From positions 18,088 to 82,087 of the forward strand of contig CACRXP010001148.1 of NCBI GenBank assembly GCA_902702965.1: a stretch of 64,000 nt of DNA. The letters run 5' to 3'. This document shows, piece after piece, positions 33,501 to 44,977 of the stretch. The first letter of the stretch is position 1. Every line of letters begins with the position of its first letter. Source of the DNA: Spirometra erinaceieuropaei. Lineage: Eukaryota > Platyhelminthes > Cestoda > Diphyllobothriidea > Diphyllobothriidae. The notes below the pieces were generated by a model. The model saw only the letters and a program-made list of their open reading frames with translations, did not search any database and was not told the origin of the DNA. A program made the position numbers and the translations under genes.

Positions 33501-36500
33501 TGTTCACAGGCAGACGACATCAGATCATCTACGTTTGATATTGATTTATGTCAAACAGTCTTCATAAAAACCAATCTTTATTAATTTGCGGTTCACCCGT
33601 GAATAATATAGTTTGCAGACCGTAAGCAATTTTCAAGTAGTTCTCTGTCAAACGAGATGATAACGTACGGTTTGGTGGGCTCTCGACCACGGACACCTGC
33701 GGACACGTGTCAGATAAATTGGTTCGTTCATTCGCAGCCACGACGGTCACGTTGTACAGCGTCGTCGCATTCAAATGGTTCACAACAACGTTGGCTTTCC
33801 GCTCATTGTCATCGGGGGACACGTCCTGCACAGAATTACCATTCCACACAACTGCATATGCCGAAAGCCCTTCAGAAGTCTGATGCGGAGTGTCCCAGGA
33901 GACTACAATCGAGTCATTGCTGATTGATTCGATCTTAAATGTGTCAGGCGCTGAAATTAAAACAGGTCAGATTAGTTTGTAATTTTATCAGCGGGCGTTT
34001 CCTGCAAACTGTTTGGAGCTATATTTTGTAAAATATTCTGTTTTTTATTAAACAGCGAGCTAGTGAACAAACATTTTAATTCGCCTAGTAAGCAATGTCT
34101 GCTCTTTAACAGATACATAGGATGTTTCTTCAGGTCAAATCTAAAAAAGCACACAGCATAATTTATCATATATCTTTCTACCTACACTTCTCAGTTGCTT
34201 ATAACATTTAGCAATTTATTGACCTAAAATAAATGCCAAGATGCAGTTTGGTATAACAATGGCAAGCCTACCTTTGGGACTTGTAAAAGACTTCTTTGAT
34301 TCGGAGGCCAGCCCACACTGCGTCGCATCTGTTTCCGCCAAAGGACAGTTCTTTATCTCTAACGCATACTCCGTGTTTGGCACCAAGTTGTCAATTATGC
34401 ACTCGACCGGTGTCTCATCAAGGGGGTGTTTGCAGTCAGCATTGAGGTCGTCATTCACCATGACCCTTAGTTCCCTGTTAGGATCGGGCAACAATTGCGA
34501 TGTCCACGTCAACTTCAGTTCAGTTGGTCCATTGTTAACGACCTGAAAGTCCTTTACTAAAAGACGAATGAGGTGACCGTTAGTAAACAGAGTTTTGGAT
34601 GCAAAGTTCATATACGATAATGGAAAAGCCTGGCATGTTGTCGCTTCATACTTCATAACAGTTGACTTTATACAAATCTATGTATTCAGTAGCTGCTTGC
34701 TTCACTTAAATTATTCAAATGAAGGCGTCCACGTTAACTATAAGAGGTCTTTTTGCTCGTGCTTGGAAGCATCCAGTTGATGAAAAGTGTGGTTATATTT
34801 TCATTTGACTAAGTTTTTTTTATTTTTGATTCTAAAAATCGGTATAAACCACAGCTGTGTGGTATGATCTGCAAGCATTTCTGTAGTTCCTCCTTCATTT
34901 GCCCAGCGGCAGTATAGAACATTTTTAGTAAGCCTGGTTGCTGCCTTTTATGATGTCACCATTGCTTATTGAAAGAAATCGGGTGTAACCACAGGAATTA
35001 GTTGATGGTTGTTCCACAAAAATGCGAAATATACTGTGAGGTCCGCTTGAACGGTCTAATTCGCTTGCAATCTAGAAGTCTTATGAATGCATTACACATC
35101 CGTTCGTATTCTGTACACATACATTTAGCCAGTGTCTGACGTCGGCTTAAGCACTGAGCCAGCGATTAATGCAGTGTTTGCGAACAAACGTTCCACTGCA
35201 GCAAACGATTATTTGACCTATTTACTTAAAGGTACTTAATACACCATTTTACAACTTAGCTTTACTGCATTCAGATTCCAAATAACATTTGCGGCCAGCC
35301 CGATATTACACTGGTAGACGTCACGAAAACATCAACTTTTGATATTGATCCATGTCAAACATTCTCCTTCAAACAAATATATTTACATTAGGGGTCCACC
35401 CACTAAAAATATGATTTGTAAACCGTAAGTAATCGACAGGTAATTAACCTTCAAGCGTAATGATAACGTAAGGTTTGATGGGGTCCCAAACCCGGACACA
35501 CAACAGGGAGACACGTTTTGGCTTACAAACTACCCTTCTCCTCATTTGCTGCCTGAACTGACGTCTACATCTTTCATCGCTTAAGATCGCATTTGTGATG
35601 CTCAACCGCGGTATCCGTTCACAGAATCTGCTTTCTCGCAGACTCCCTAAGCCATCTGTCGTACAGCCATAAATTGCTGCGACGATTTCTCGAAACAGCA
35701 AATATAAATGTCAGCTCACGCGGCAAAGTGCAATTCAGAGGACGACCTGCCGAAGAATAGCAAAGCACATCTCAGCAGTCATAAGACAATTTACGATCAT
35801 TCGCAGGTGCGTCATTACAGATGAATTTGATCGGGCACTGCAAAAGATTAAGATACAGCGCCGTACATAGAAAAACCTACATCACATTCATGCGACCACT
35901 GCAAAAGATATAGATGTCGGGGGCTAACTGGAAAAAAAATTCCTCAAATTGCGTTTTATATTTATGTTCACACTGACTGCTCCCTCGTATCATTAAGCTG
36001 GGAATACCAAGCCCTTTGCATGACGCATTCTGTATCTTTATTTATCGTAGAATCCGCTAATTCGGCGGGGCCAGAATAGATATTTAATTTAATCTAATTT
36101 AATCTGTTTGAAAGATAGCGGTGGCATTTCAAAGCCCGTTTCATTGCTACCTGTACCACCTTGTCAAAGGCTTAACGGGGTCTTCAATCAAACATAAGAA
36201 AAACATAATAAGCTATCCTCCCAGCGGTCGAGTTTGTGCAAATCCATGTACTATGTAGGTAGATGCTTTACATAAATTATTCATATGGAAGCGTCCCCGT
36301 TGAAGACAATGGATTTTTTGCCTGCCCTTGGGAGCATCCACTTGATCGAAAGTTTCAGTTTGCATTCGCTTAACCTAATGTTATATTTTTGATTCCAAAC
36401 GTCAATTTAAATCATAAATTCGTACTATGATCCGCGAGCATTCAGTAGTCGCCGTGGAATAGTATAGAACGTTTTTATTAGTCCTAGATGGCACATTTTA

Positions 36501-37888
36501 TGATGTCACGCTTAGTTAATGAAACAATTGGGCGTAACTACAGGAATAAGTTGATAGATGTACGGTAAAAATAAGAAATCTACTTCGACATCCGCTTGAA
36601 CAGTGCAAATTGCTTGCCATGAAGAAGTCTTATGAATGCAGGTACACTAGTTCATATTCTGTACACATATTTAGCCAGTCTTATCCGGTGAGTAATGCTG
36701 CAAGTGCGAACGAACGTTCCACCACACAAAACTATTAATTGACTTATTAGCGTGAAGATACTTTATACACCATATTACAACTTAGACTACTGCATACAGA
36801 TTCCAAATAAAATTTGCCGCCAGCCCGATTTTACACTCGCAGACGTCACTAAAGCATCTACATGTGATATTGATTCATGACAAACATTCCTTATAAAAAA
36901 CAATTGATAAAGATCAGCTGTCCCCCCATTTAAAATATGGTTTGTAGACTGTAGGCAACCGACATGTAGTTTTCTTTACACGATATGAAAACTTACAGTT
37001 TGGTCGCGTCTCAACCACGGGCGTGTGCTGACAAGTGTCAGATAAATTAGTCCGTTCATTAGCAATCACCAGGGCCACGTTGTACGGTGTCTCTGCATTC
37101 ACATTTTTTACAATAACGGTGGCTTTTCCCGCATAAGCATCGGTGTACGCGTATTGCGCAGAACTTCCATTCCACACCACTACATACACCGTAAGCCATT
37201 CAAAATTCTGCTTGGGAGTTTCCCAGGAGACTTCAATAAAGTCATTGCCAATTGATTCCGTTGTGAATGTGTCAGGCGCTGAAATCAAAACATGCAAAAT
37301 CTGTCTTTAATTCTTTCAGCTGGCATTTCCTGCAAACTGCCCGCAGGTATATTTTAAAAAATATTCTGCATGTAATTAAACAGCGAATGGTGGGCAACTA
37401 AATAAATCGCTCTAATGAACAATCTTAAATATTCAACTTACATAGGCATGCGGTGATTCCTAACGTTAAATTTTAGAATGACACATAGTAAAATGTATCT
37501 TTTGTCTTCCTGCCTGCACTGCTCATTTGCTTATGACATCTGACAAACTATTGATTTGAAATAAATAGCAATATGCAGTTGCGTATAACAATGGCCTGCC
37601 TACCTTTGGGTTTTGTGTAAGACGTCTTTAATTCAGAGGCCTGAACACACTGCTTCACATCCGTTGCCGCCAAATGACAGTTCTTTACCTCTACCGTATA
37701 CTCCGTGTTTGGCACCAAGTTGTCAATTATGCACTCGGCCGGTGTCTTATCAAGGGGGTGTTTGCAGTCATCATTGAGGAGGTCATTCACCATGACCCTA
37801 AGTTCCCTGTTAGGATCGGGCAACAATTGCGATGTCCACGTCAACTTCAGTTCAGTTGGTCCATTGGTAACGATCTGAAAATCCCTCA
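30264..37888 (-). CDS. Multi-FN3-domain protein gene, internal part (8 exons)
   Basis: Eight exons on the minus strand, in transcription order A1-B1-A2-B2-A3-B3-A4-B4, encode about 756 residues of back-to-back fibronectin type III domains. The A type carries four cysteines, the B type N-glycosylation sequons, which together suggest an extracellular or cell-surface protein. FN3 arrays usually mediate adhesion or form the ectodomains of receptors, but no partner or catalytic domain is visible here. A-to-B introns are 316-325 bp; B-to-A introns are 725, 911 and 2440 bp. Introns as well as exons align between units, so the gene grew by tandem duplication of a two-exon block. No start codon, signal peptide, transmembrane segment or stop is identified, so the gene extends beyond both ends. 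I cannot name an orthologue. Confidence 0.85.
30862..31146 (-). CDS. FN3 exon A4
   Basis: 285 bp, phase 1 at both ends, donor GTCGGC, acceptor TTTTTAG. FN3 hallmarks are LIWTS, ELRVMVNDVL and the tyrosine-corner LVPNTEYALEV. All four A-type cysteines are present (DC, EC, NC, QC). The exon ends in the invariant PKG, where the final Gly codon would be split by the intron. Confidence 0.88.
32058..32339 (-). CDS. FN3 exon B3
   Basis: 282 bp, phase 1 at both ends, with a near-consensus donor GTGAGT. It reads APDTF, VSWETPNQN, VYAVVWNG, TLYNVTVV, then TNLSDTC. It has both sequons and one cysteine. Confidence 0.87.
32659..32943 (-). CDS. FN3 exon A3
   Basis: 285 bp, phase 1 at both ends, donor GTAGGC. 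Hallmarks LTWTS, ELRIMVNDVL and LEPNTEYTIEV are present. The first of the four A-type cysteines is replaced (NPDII in place of DC), leaving an odd number of cysteines in this domain. Confidence 0.88.
33669..33950 (-). CDS. FN3 exon B2
   Basis: 282 bp, phase 1 at both ends, donor GTACGT. It reads APDTFKIESI, VSWDTP, YAVVWNG, TLYNVTVV and TNLSDTC, with both sequons and the single cysteine. The frame is open throughout. Confidence 0.87.
34272..34556 (-). CDS. FN3 exon A2
   Basis: 285 bp, phase 1 at both ends, donor GTAGGC, acceptor TTTTAG. LTWTS, ELRVMVND and LVPNTEYALEI are present with all four cysteines. Its flanking intron toward exon B1 contains the relic of a further unit. Confidence 0.88.
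35471..35515 (-). pseudogene. Relic of a fifth B-type FN3 exon
   Basis: About 45 bp match the 3' end of the B exons, and the adjoining intron (about 35270-35460) matches the intron 3' of B exons in the other units. The donor GT has become TT, so it could not splice normally. The rest of this B exon and its partner A exon are missing; 35520-36220 is unrelated. This is the scar of a lost unit. Confidence 0.65.
36997..37278 (-). CDS. FN3 exon B1
   Basis: 282 bp, phase 1 at both ends, donor GTAAGT. It reads APDTFTTESI, VSWETPKQN, VYVVVWNG and TNLSDTC. The central NVT sequon is replaced by NVA; the NLS sequon remains. Confidence 0.87.
37604..37888 (-). CDS. FN3 exon A1
   Basis: 285 bp, phase 1 at both ends, donor GTAGGC, acceptor TTTTAG. 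LTWTS, ELRVMVNDLL and LVPNTEYTVEV are present with four cysteines. It is the first recognisable exon in the window. Unit similarity continues upstream in the intron to about 38000 and then stops, marking the 5' edge of the array. Confidence 0.88.
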
Positions 37889-37999
37889 CTAAAAGGAGAA
37901 TCGATTGAACATTAGTAAACAAAGTGTTGGATGCAAAGAAACTTTATCATTTGAGAATATTTTTGGAGAATATCGCTGCATGTAATAAAGTGCCCACGC

Positions 38000-39450
38000 G
38001 CGACTATCCATGTTTTCCACATTGCAGCCATTGTCATTGATTTCGCCATTCTAGTGACTGTATTTAATAGAATATTTGCTTCTTTCGGCTTAATCTGGTG
38101 CCGACGACACCGATAGTAAGCATGTACTGGAGTGTTGATAGAATCCATATTTATAATCATGTATAAATCATTCAAGCAATTGCTATAATTTTGTGCGTTT
38201 CTTACTTTTTAGACAGCATCACCCAACATGGCCTACCTACTGTTTAGAGCTCCTTATTACCTATTTCGAAGTCCAGCAATAAAATCGAAATGCTGCAAAG
38301 GCGCATTAATGACTGATGTACTAATTGGAAATCGAGCTCATTTTGAGCCAAACGTTCGACATTTCGAGAACAACCAGTGCGCAATTTTATCAGGTTTTCT
38401 GATCTGTACGGCTTTAAAACTTAAAAGCAATTCTTCGCTTACATTAAATACGTTTGTATTATATTCTACTGTATCTGCATGTACGTGCATTTTATATTAC
38501 CAATTTCAACTGATATGCATATATATGTATTTATGCATATATGTTTATATATATCAATCATGATTGACATTCTACTTTTAGGTATTTATGTTAGAACGCA
38601 GTAACTTTGAAGTTCTTGCTTGCTTACCGATCTCGTCTTGACAAAAGCACTCAACAATAGTCACGAATGTGGCGAATAAGGTTATCCATTTCTCCCTCAG
38701 CATCCTTTTTCCTGAATTGGAAGCTCACGAACCGTTTTCATATTACCGCGTTTATATTCTCGACAAGGACGAATAAAAGGCGGTTTACCTCCGTGAGTTG
38801 ATCAAAGTTACTAAGTCAAACGAAGGCCGAAGTTTTTTTACGCCTTATAAAAATCGGTTAGCGTAACAGCAAAAGGTGAGCAAGTTGGAAATTGTTGTGA
38901 TATTGAACAATATTGCTTCAAGACCATAGTTTACAGTAGTTTTTATTGTCTCTACAACACTTGCCCCCCTAACACGTTGGGACGAGAGGGGTCTTTGGCT
39001 ACCTATGTGTCAACTTTATTGGCAGACTTGACAATATCTAGTGTCTGTGTGTCCCTTTTACTGTAAAACAAGTTGTTTTTCTTAATAAATGACATTCCTG
39101 TAAAAAATCGTAGACATGCGTTAACATGGCATCGGTAAATTTGATCCTTTGGAGAGAACTTATGGCCCGGGTCGGTTGCGTGCGCATTGTGTGGGTGCCA
39201 ACACAGCCCACACAGGCCAAAATCCATGATTTCTGTTATACGTAAGCCAGCGCTGTTTTCTAGTTCATTATTACTTCCTTCGTTAATTTGACAGCCACGG
39301 TAGTTATGACAGTCAGACCATAATTCTCGTAGCAGTCTTAGTGTTGGGGTTGCAGTTTCGCCCTTTTATATCGCTTTCGCCTACTTATCGATAGTAACGA
39401 AAAAGCGTAATGGCCGTGCAAAACAGCGAAGCACCATATACAACAGAATA
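38000..39450. other. No gene recognised
   Basis: This is presumably intron upstream of FN3 exon A1. It holds an ATAT-rich patch near 38515-38560. I found no further FN3 exon and no signal-peptide exon. Confidence 0.35.
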
Positions 39451-39459
39451 GGATTATGT

Positions 39460-39600
39460 TACTGGAGCACCTCTCGGGCACCATCAGTCCCTTCTGAACA
39501 GGTAAAAACCAAAACCAAACTCATTCGCTTCGACTTCATTCGTTTTGGGTATTTGCTTAGAGAATAAAGCACAAATTCACAGTTCATTTTCAGCTGAAGA
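39460..39600 (+). repeat. Repeat Q, copy 2
   Basis: This aligns with 22735-22875 in the same orientation, including the GGGCACCATCAGTCCC block and the ATTCGTTTTGGGTATTTG block. It is unclassified and has no coding frame. Confidence 0.5.
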
Positions 39601-40319
39601 CCAGAATTCCGAGACAAATTATTACCAGCATTTGCAAAAATGATTTATAAAAGTTAGAGACTGAAGTTTAGATTGTGGTATTTTCGGGGTTAGCGGTACA
39701 TAACCATTCATGGAACTTCAAGAACTCACATCCAGACGCATCAAGCGGAACGTGAGAGTATACTACGTGATCGCTACAGAAACCGGAATCGACGGTTACC
39801 CAAAGTCGTTCCTTGTTTCGAGTTACTTATCAGAACGGCAAATGCCTATATTGAGTATGTATTTAAATTAGGTCAGTTAATTAAGGGGAGGAGGCGTTCG
39901 CCCTTGAGCTTCCGAGTCTTATCGATAAGCAGAAGAAGAATCAATTGTCTCACCAGTAGATCTTGATATTCCAAAGTATACTCTAATTGTGGGCCTGGCG
40001 CAAACCATCGTCATCAAAATTGTCGTGGTTATATAAATAGGAGCTTCGTTATGACTACTAGTCGAGATTTTTCATGACTTAGCGAATTCTAGGTACGGAA
40101 TACGCGGAAAACGTGAATACCACAAGTGAATTTAGAGTCACTTGCTTCCTAGGGATTTTGCGACTATTTATATCGTAGGGGAAAGGCAACCTTATATTAT
40201 CAAGACGTCGCTCCGGTTGTTGCAGCAGTTCCAGTCAGATGAACGCAAGGGATCACAGGCACCTTCAGAGGGTATTAGTAAGCCCCTAACGAACGTATGT
40301 ATTGTCCGTGTTGTATCCA

Positions 40320-40637
40320 GCTGGTCAACGCTTGGGATTCTCTACGCCCTCCTCTTAATTGCTGCCACATTTGGCCCCTGTTGACATTCCCCATCCCCCT
40401 TTTTGTAACCCTTTTTTAAAGTGATCGGCGTTCTTTTAATTAACAAGTTTTGTATCCTGACCTTGAGCTGGGAATTCGATTTGCTCGAACAGTAACAAAG
40501 GAATCCTTTGTCTCGGGTATCCATTGTTGAAGTTTGTTTGTTCTTCATTATTATCTTATTCTATCAATATTACCGTATATACAGCGAAATCTGTTTTGGT
40601 TTATACGCTTCACTTGTCTGACGAGGAACTCTACAGT
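40320..40637 (+). mobile_element. 5' LTR of a BEL/Pao retrotransposon
   Basis: This aligns over its whole length with 53103-53421, including CTACGCCCTCCTCTTAA, TGTTGACATTCC, TTGAGCTGGGAATTCGATTT and a TTACCTTATTCTATCAA-like block. The two LTRs differ at many positions, so the insertion is not recent. Exact ends and target duplication could not be fixed by eye; a TG start at 40379 is an alternative left end. Confidence 0.75.
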
Positions 40638-41129
40638 ATTTTACAGCATACCATAAACTGGAGGAAATTAATTTCATCAAATGCAGACGCGTATCATGAA
40701 GAATGAATCGGGCGGTATGGAACAGTCTCTCGGACTAGACAAACCGGGCGCCTTCGAAGGACAAGGAGAGCTGAAGAAAGTCGTCCAGTTCGACTCTTGT
40801 AAGACGTTTCTATTAGTAGTCGTAGTTCCAATAAAACAGTTAAAGCCTTAAAAATAGCCGGAATGGAAGAGATGCGAGTAAAACGTGAGGTGGATCTCCA
40901 ACGTGCTATTTTTGATGCCGAGAGATGAACAGACCTTTCAAGGATAGAGGTAGAGACCGATGAAGAGATGTCCAATGACGACCTTTAACCCATGGATTCC
41001 GTCGCGCAGGTCTCGGGATATTTGAAACAATGCACATTGGATGAAATTTCTCTTGAAGAGAGCGATCCTTGCCAACGCGAGAATGCTGATATACCCAAAG
41101 CAAGCGCTAGGAGCCTGCAAGTTGTCAGT

Positions 41130-41695
41130 TTATAACTGCCCAAGGTTAAGTTGTACTGGTTTGACAGGAATCCAGTTCATTATTAGAAGTTTATACGAGA
41201 GTTTGAAGTGTACGTAGAAAGCAAAGTTGAAGATGCTGGACAGAGGATGCTGTACATGATTCACTATTGCAGAGGTGAAGCGAGAGCAGCCATAGAAGAG
41301 TGCGTCATGCTTCCCTTACCTTTGGCTTATTCAAAAGAACGGGAAATATTGGGCAGCTTATTTGGCCAGGTACATGGGGTGGTTAATGCCCTTTTGGACG
41401 CCATGTTAAGCAGACTGCAAAGGCACTTTCCGATTTGTGCGTGAAAATAAGAAGTTGTGAAATAGCGCTCTCGCAAATGAACAACGTTTCGGATCAAAAA
41501 TCGCTGAATGTCCTAGAGCGAATAGTGCACTGTTTACCGTTTTTTATGCAAATTCAATGGAATGAAGTTGCTGACAAATTATCTATGAATGATAGAGATC
41601 CGTATTTTGCAGACCTTACGGAATTCGTAAATACTCGTGCTTGGACATCAAGATGCCGTTTCGTACAAATATCTCGAGTCGGGGATAGCACGCGC
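41130..41695 (+). pseudogene. BEL/Pao gag, first part
   Basis: Coding similarity starts with a LPKVKLYWFD...FIREFEVYV block near 41140-41217, the region where BEL gag binds RNA or assembles. MIHYCRGEA, AIEECV and GSLFGQVHG blocks follow, all typical of BEL gag. The reading frame breaks at an in-frame stop near 41185 and shifts near 41440. A non-LTR element interrupts it near 41700. The N-terminal region (40690-41130) is full of stops. Confidence 0.65.
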
Positions 41696-41699
41696 TCTC

Positions 41700-42922
41700 A
41701 ACATCCCTTTATTGCCACAGCGCAACATGTATGCCGATGATCTTAAAGTTGCATATCGATATAAGCCGGCAGATCATGGCATCATGCTTGAGCTCCTAAA
41801 GAGCGATCTACAGGCTTTCGCCCAGTGGTGCCGCACATGGCGCCTTTCTCTTTCCTGGCATAAGTGCTCAGTCATGGTGGTTGGCGACGACCGTCATCCT
41901 CAACTAAGTATTGAAGGTCACGCAATAAATGTGCCAGGGGTTATAAAGGATTTGGGCGTATCATACTCCAAGAGTCTTAATCTCTCGGAGCACTGTGCCT
42001 TGATAGTCTCCAAAGCACGTAGAACGACCGGGTTTATCCTCCGAAATTTTAAAACTAGGGACATTAGAATGCGCCTTTTCAACATGTACGTTAGACCTGG
42101 TCTGGAATACTGTTCGTTTTCATTTAGCCTCATGCGTGCTACTGAGCGGAAGAAAATTGAATCCGTTCAACACTTTTTTACTAAGAGAATTTTAACCCCA
42201 GAACACCGACATTTGCCTTACCAAGAACGTTGCCGGCTTACAGGCCTCGATCCTTTATGGTTCCGTAGATTACAAAAGGGACTATTGTTGCTATTTAAAC
42301 TCTTATATAATCACACATTTAACCCACTCACCTCTTTAAGACATCATATCCACCCACGACGTAACAGTCACCGTGAGGTCTTCTTATTTCTGCCTCTGGC
42401 ACGTACTGTTAAATATCGTCGGTTCTTTTCTGTAAATGCAATTGCTATTTGGAATAAACTACCCATGAGTGTGAAAACTCTGCAAAATTTTCCTTTATTT
42501 AAGAGAACTATTACTCGATTTTTGCATTCAGAAAAGCTCCCACAAATTTTGGGTGCTGAATCTACTGATCGACTGTACCGTAGCGATGGCGTTTGTGGCC
42601 TCTGAACACTATGGCCGGTCTCACCAGCTGTTCCTCAACGCCTCTACTTTGACTATCCCCAACTTCATGAAAGGAATTTGCCGTCCGATAATCTCCGATA
42701 CCGTGCAACCTCCCCCCTTCTTGACGGTCGATATTCTACCACCGCCGACAGTTTTTTTTCTCCTGAGCCCTCCAAACCACAAAAACCACCATCAACTATA
42801 TTTTTATGCCTTATGCTCAGGAGTTTTTTTTTTCACTGCTGGTCGGATTTGTGTTTAATCGCTTCCCTTGACAATGCCTGTAAACTGGCATTAAATTAAA
42901 ATTTATTTATTTATTTATTTAT
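41700..42922 (+). mobile_element. Non-LTR element, family A, 5'-truncated copy in gag
   Basis: The copy begins just upstream of the RT catalytic box YADD (41730-41741) and runs through the RT C-terminal region to a stop at 42603-42605. A ~300 bp 3' UTR ends in a TTTA repeat tail (42903-42922). The frame is open for about 290 codons with FILRNFKTR, YVRPGLEYCS, RCRLTGLDPLW and WNKLPMSVKTLQNF blocks typical of CR1/Jockey-type LINEs. It is nearly identical to the inverted copy at 51151-52059, so it is young compared with its BEL host. It lacks the endonuclease and most of the RT. Confidence 0.85.
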
Positions 42923-42924
42923 CG

Positions 42925-43210
42925 AAAACGGCAGAACCTTAACAGTTTTACCATTTCGAGTGTCGAACCAGATCAACGTCCATGTTACATATGTTCTAGT
43001 GCACATGAAGTGGGAATGTGCCCCTGTTTAATTTTAATGAGTGTCTCTGATCGTTGGAATTGCCTGCTGCGAGACAAAGCGTGTTTTTTGTCTTGGTAAT
43101 GCGCATTTTGCCAAGGTGTGCAGCACCGGAGAAGTTTGTGGCCTTTCCGGTGGCAAAAAAACGACATAATACGCTTTTACATGTAATATTCTCGGAAAAT
43201 AATCAGCAAA
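42925..43210 (+). pseudogene. BEL/Pao gag, zinc-knuckle region
   Basis: After the LINE insertion the gag frame resumes. A CYICSSAHEVGMC block at about 42983-43020 and ACFLCLGNAHFAKVC near 43080-43125 match the two Cys/His clusters of BEL gag that bind nucleic acid. A GLSGGKK block follows where the family has a further Cys. An in-frame stop lies near 43168. Confidence 0.65.
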
Positions 43211-43289
43211 TATTACATGATGAAGGGCTTTGTGCCCTGACTGGAATTACGCATGTACCTTCACGACTGGGGGTTATTCCTGTCAAGTT

Positions 43290-43490
43290 GGCAAGTCCGA
43301 CAGGAAACGTCGAAACTTACGCATTTTGGACAGTAGTTCGGATGTCACTCTGATTAAACGAAAGCTTCTCGGCGGAAATGGAGTGTTAACAACGTCAACA
43401 ACATTGACAATAAACACCTTAGGCGGTTCAATCAAATGTAACTCGGAAGTCAGAAGTCTAAGGTTGCTGTCCATAAATTGAACCGTTCAG
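43290..43490 (+). pseudogene. BEL/Pao aspartic protease relic
   Basis: An LRILDSSSDVTLI block near 43323-43355 corresponds to the catalytic loop of retroelement aspartic proteases, which cleave the polyprotein. The Gly that normally follows Asp-Ser/Thr is Ser here, so the site is damaged. A downstream GG..VLTTSTTLTINTLGG stretch fits the rest of a small protease domain. Confidence 0.5.
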
Positions 43491-43834
43491 TGGAGATTGA
43501 AAGGGCTTTGGTTGCCGAAGACTTGCCACTTCGTGCATAATCGACAATTAAAAGGATAGCCTCTTCGTGGCCATACCTGAGCGGTATAACGTTCGACGAA
43601 CACACTGCTTGCGAGGTTGGCATACTCATTGGGAATAATATCGCAAAAGCTCATTGGGTACTCGACCAACGTCTGGGCGGCAAAAGGGAGCCGTTTGCCG
43701 TAAAAACACTGCTGGGCTGGATGCTGCTTAGGTCTTAACAGAGCGCTGTCTGTCAATACATTGCAGATCAATAAAAGGATGTAACGCACTAAATTAAGAG
43801 GCTATACGACTCGGAGTTTTCGGACACTTCAACA

Positions 43835-44977
43835 ATGACTGCGAGTTACTCATTGGAGGACAAATTGGCACTGGTTATTGTGCGATCTTCCGTTAGAAGC
43901 ATAAAAGGGCATTACCAACTGCCACTCCCTTGGTGCAACAGTACGCTGAATTTACCGGACAATTTCCAATTGGCGCGTAAACGACTTATCTATCTCAAGA
44001 GCAAGTTGGGCCGAGATCCCGAATTACTTCGGAAATATGAGCAAACATTCCGTTCGTACATGAAGAAGGGATGCATCGAGCGAGTTGACCGCAACAAAGC
44101 GTTTCCAGTTACAAGACACTTACCACACCACCCCTTTGTCAAACCCCGAAAACCAGAAAAAATTCGTGTTGTAATTGACTGTGCTGCCAAGTGTCAGGGC
44201 ATGTCTCTGAATGACAGTCTATACCAAGTATCAGACCTAAACGCTAAGCTAGTAAGTGTGTTGTTGGGTTTCTGGCTTGAGCGTACTGCAGTGACAGGGG
44301 ATATAGAGAAAATGTTGCTGCAAGTGAAAGTGGACCCGATTGATATACCTGTTAGGAAATTTTTGTGGTGGGAAAATGACAAGCTTGAAGGAGAGCCAGT
44401 TGAGTTTCAGTGGACAACTGACCTATTCAGATTGACTTCTTCGCCCTTTGGTGCCATCTTTGCGTTATAAAAAACTGTTGAAGGTTTCGGTTCATCTTAC
44501 TGTTCATCAACTTGCAGAGCGATTCACCAGAGTATATACGTTAATGATTGTCTACTTTCGTTATGTGATGTCGATTCCGCCAAACGTTTTGTGGACGAAA
44601 TTTGTAAACTTCCCTCTAAAGGCGGCTTTCGTATTCGAAACTGGTCTTCTAATGACCGGCGTATACTCTCGGTCGTTAGTGCGACTGAATGTTCTTCTGT
44701 TATGCGAGGTAATGCCGTCAACTCCCTACCTACTGAACGAACTTTGAGGTTGCAGTTGAATAAGCATTCCCATATTCTGATGATAAGTTTCAATAGGCCC
44801 GCAAAACCGTCTACTCGTAGGGGTAGTATGTTATGTTTATCCTCACTGTATGACCCTCTGGGATTTGTTTCGCCTTGGCTGATACCTGGGAAGTGGTTAC
44901 TGCAATCCTTATGCAAAAACGGACTGAATTGGGAGGAACAGCTATCTGGCATCGAGAGCTCTCGTTGGGACAACTGA
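43835..44977 (+). pseudogene. BEL/Pao reverse transcriptase
   Basis: GHYQLPLPW, PEKIRVVIDCAAK, MSLNDSLYQ, VTGDIEKMLLQV and KFLWWEND blocks in order identify the BEL/Pao RT palm and fingers. One frame carries the whole domain, with a nonsense codon at 44468-44470. The catalytic box at 44537-44548 reads YVND, with Asn in place of the first Asp, which would abolish polymerisation. The LYDPLGFVSPWLIPGK block at the end is the usual RT-connection motif of this family. Confidence 0.85.

Noticed and set aside
30264..37888. EG95/45W-type oncosphere antigen family
   Set aside because: Those tapeworm antigens have a single FN3 domain with a signal peptide and membrane anchor; the eight-domain array with two module types does not fit, though a distant link cannot be excluded.
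38228..38563. 111-codon plus-strand ORF as a membrane protein
   Set aside because: The hydrophobic, AT-driven composition comes from TATA-rich DNA and it has no homologous context.
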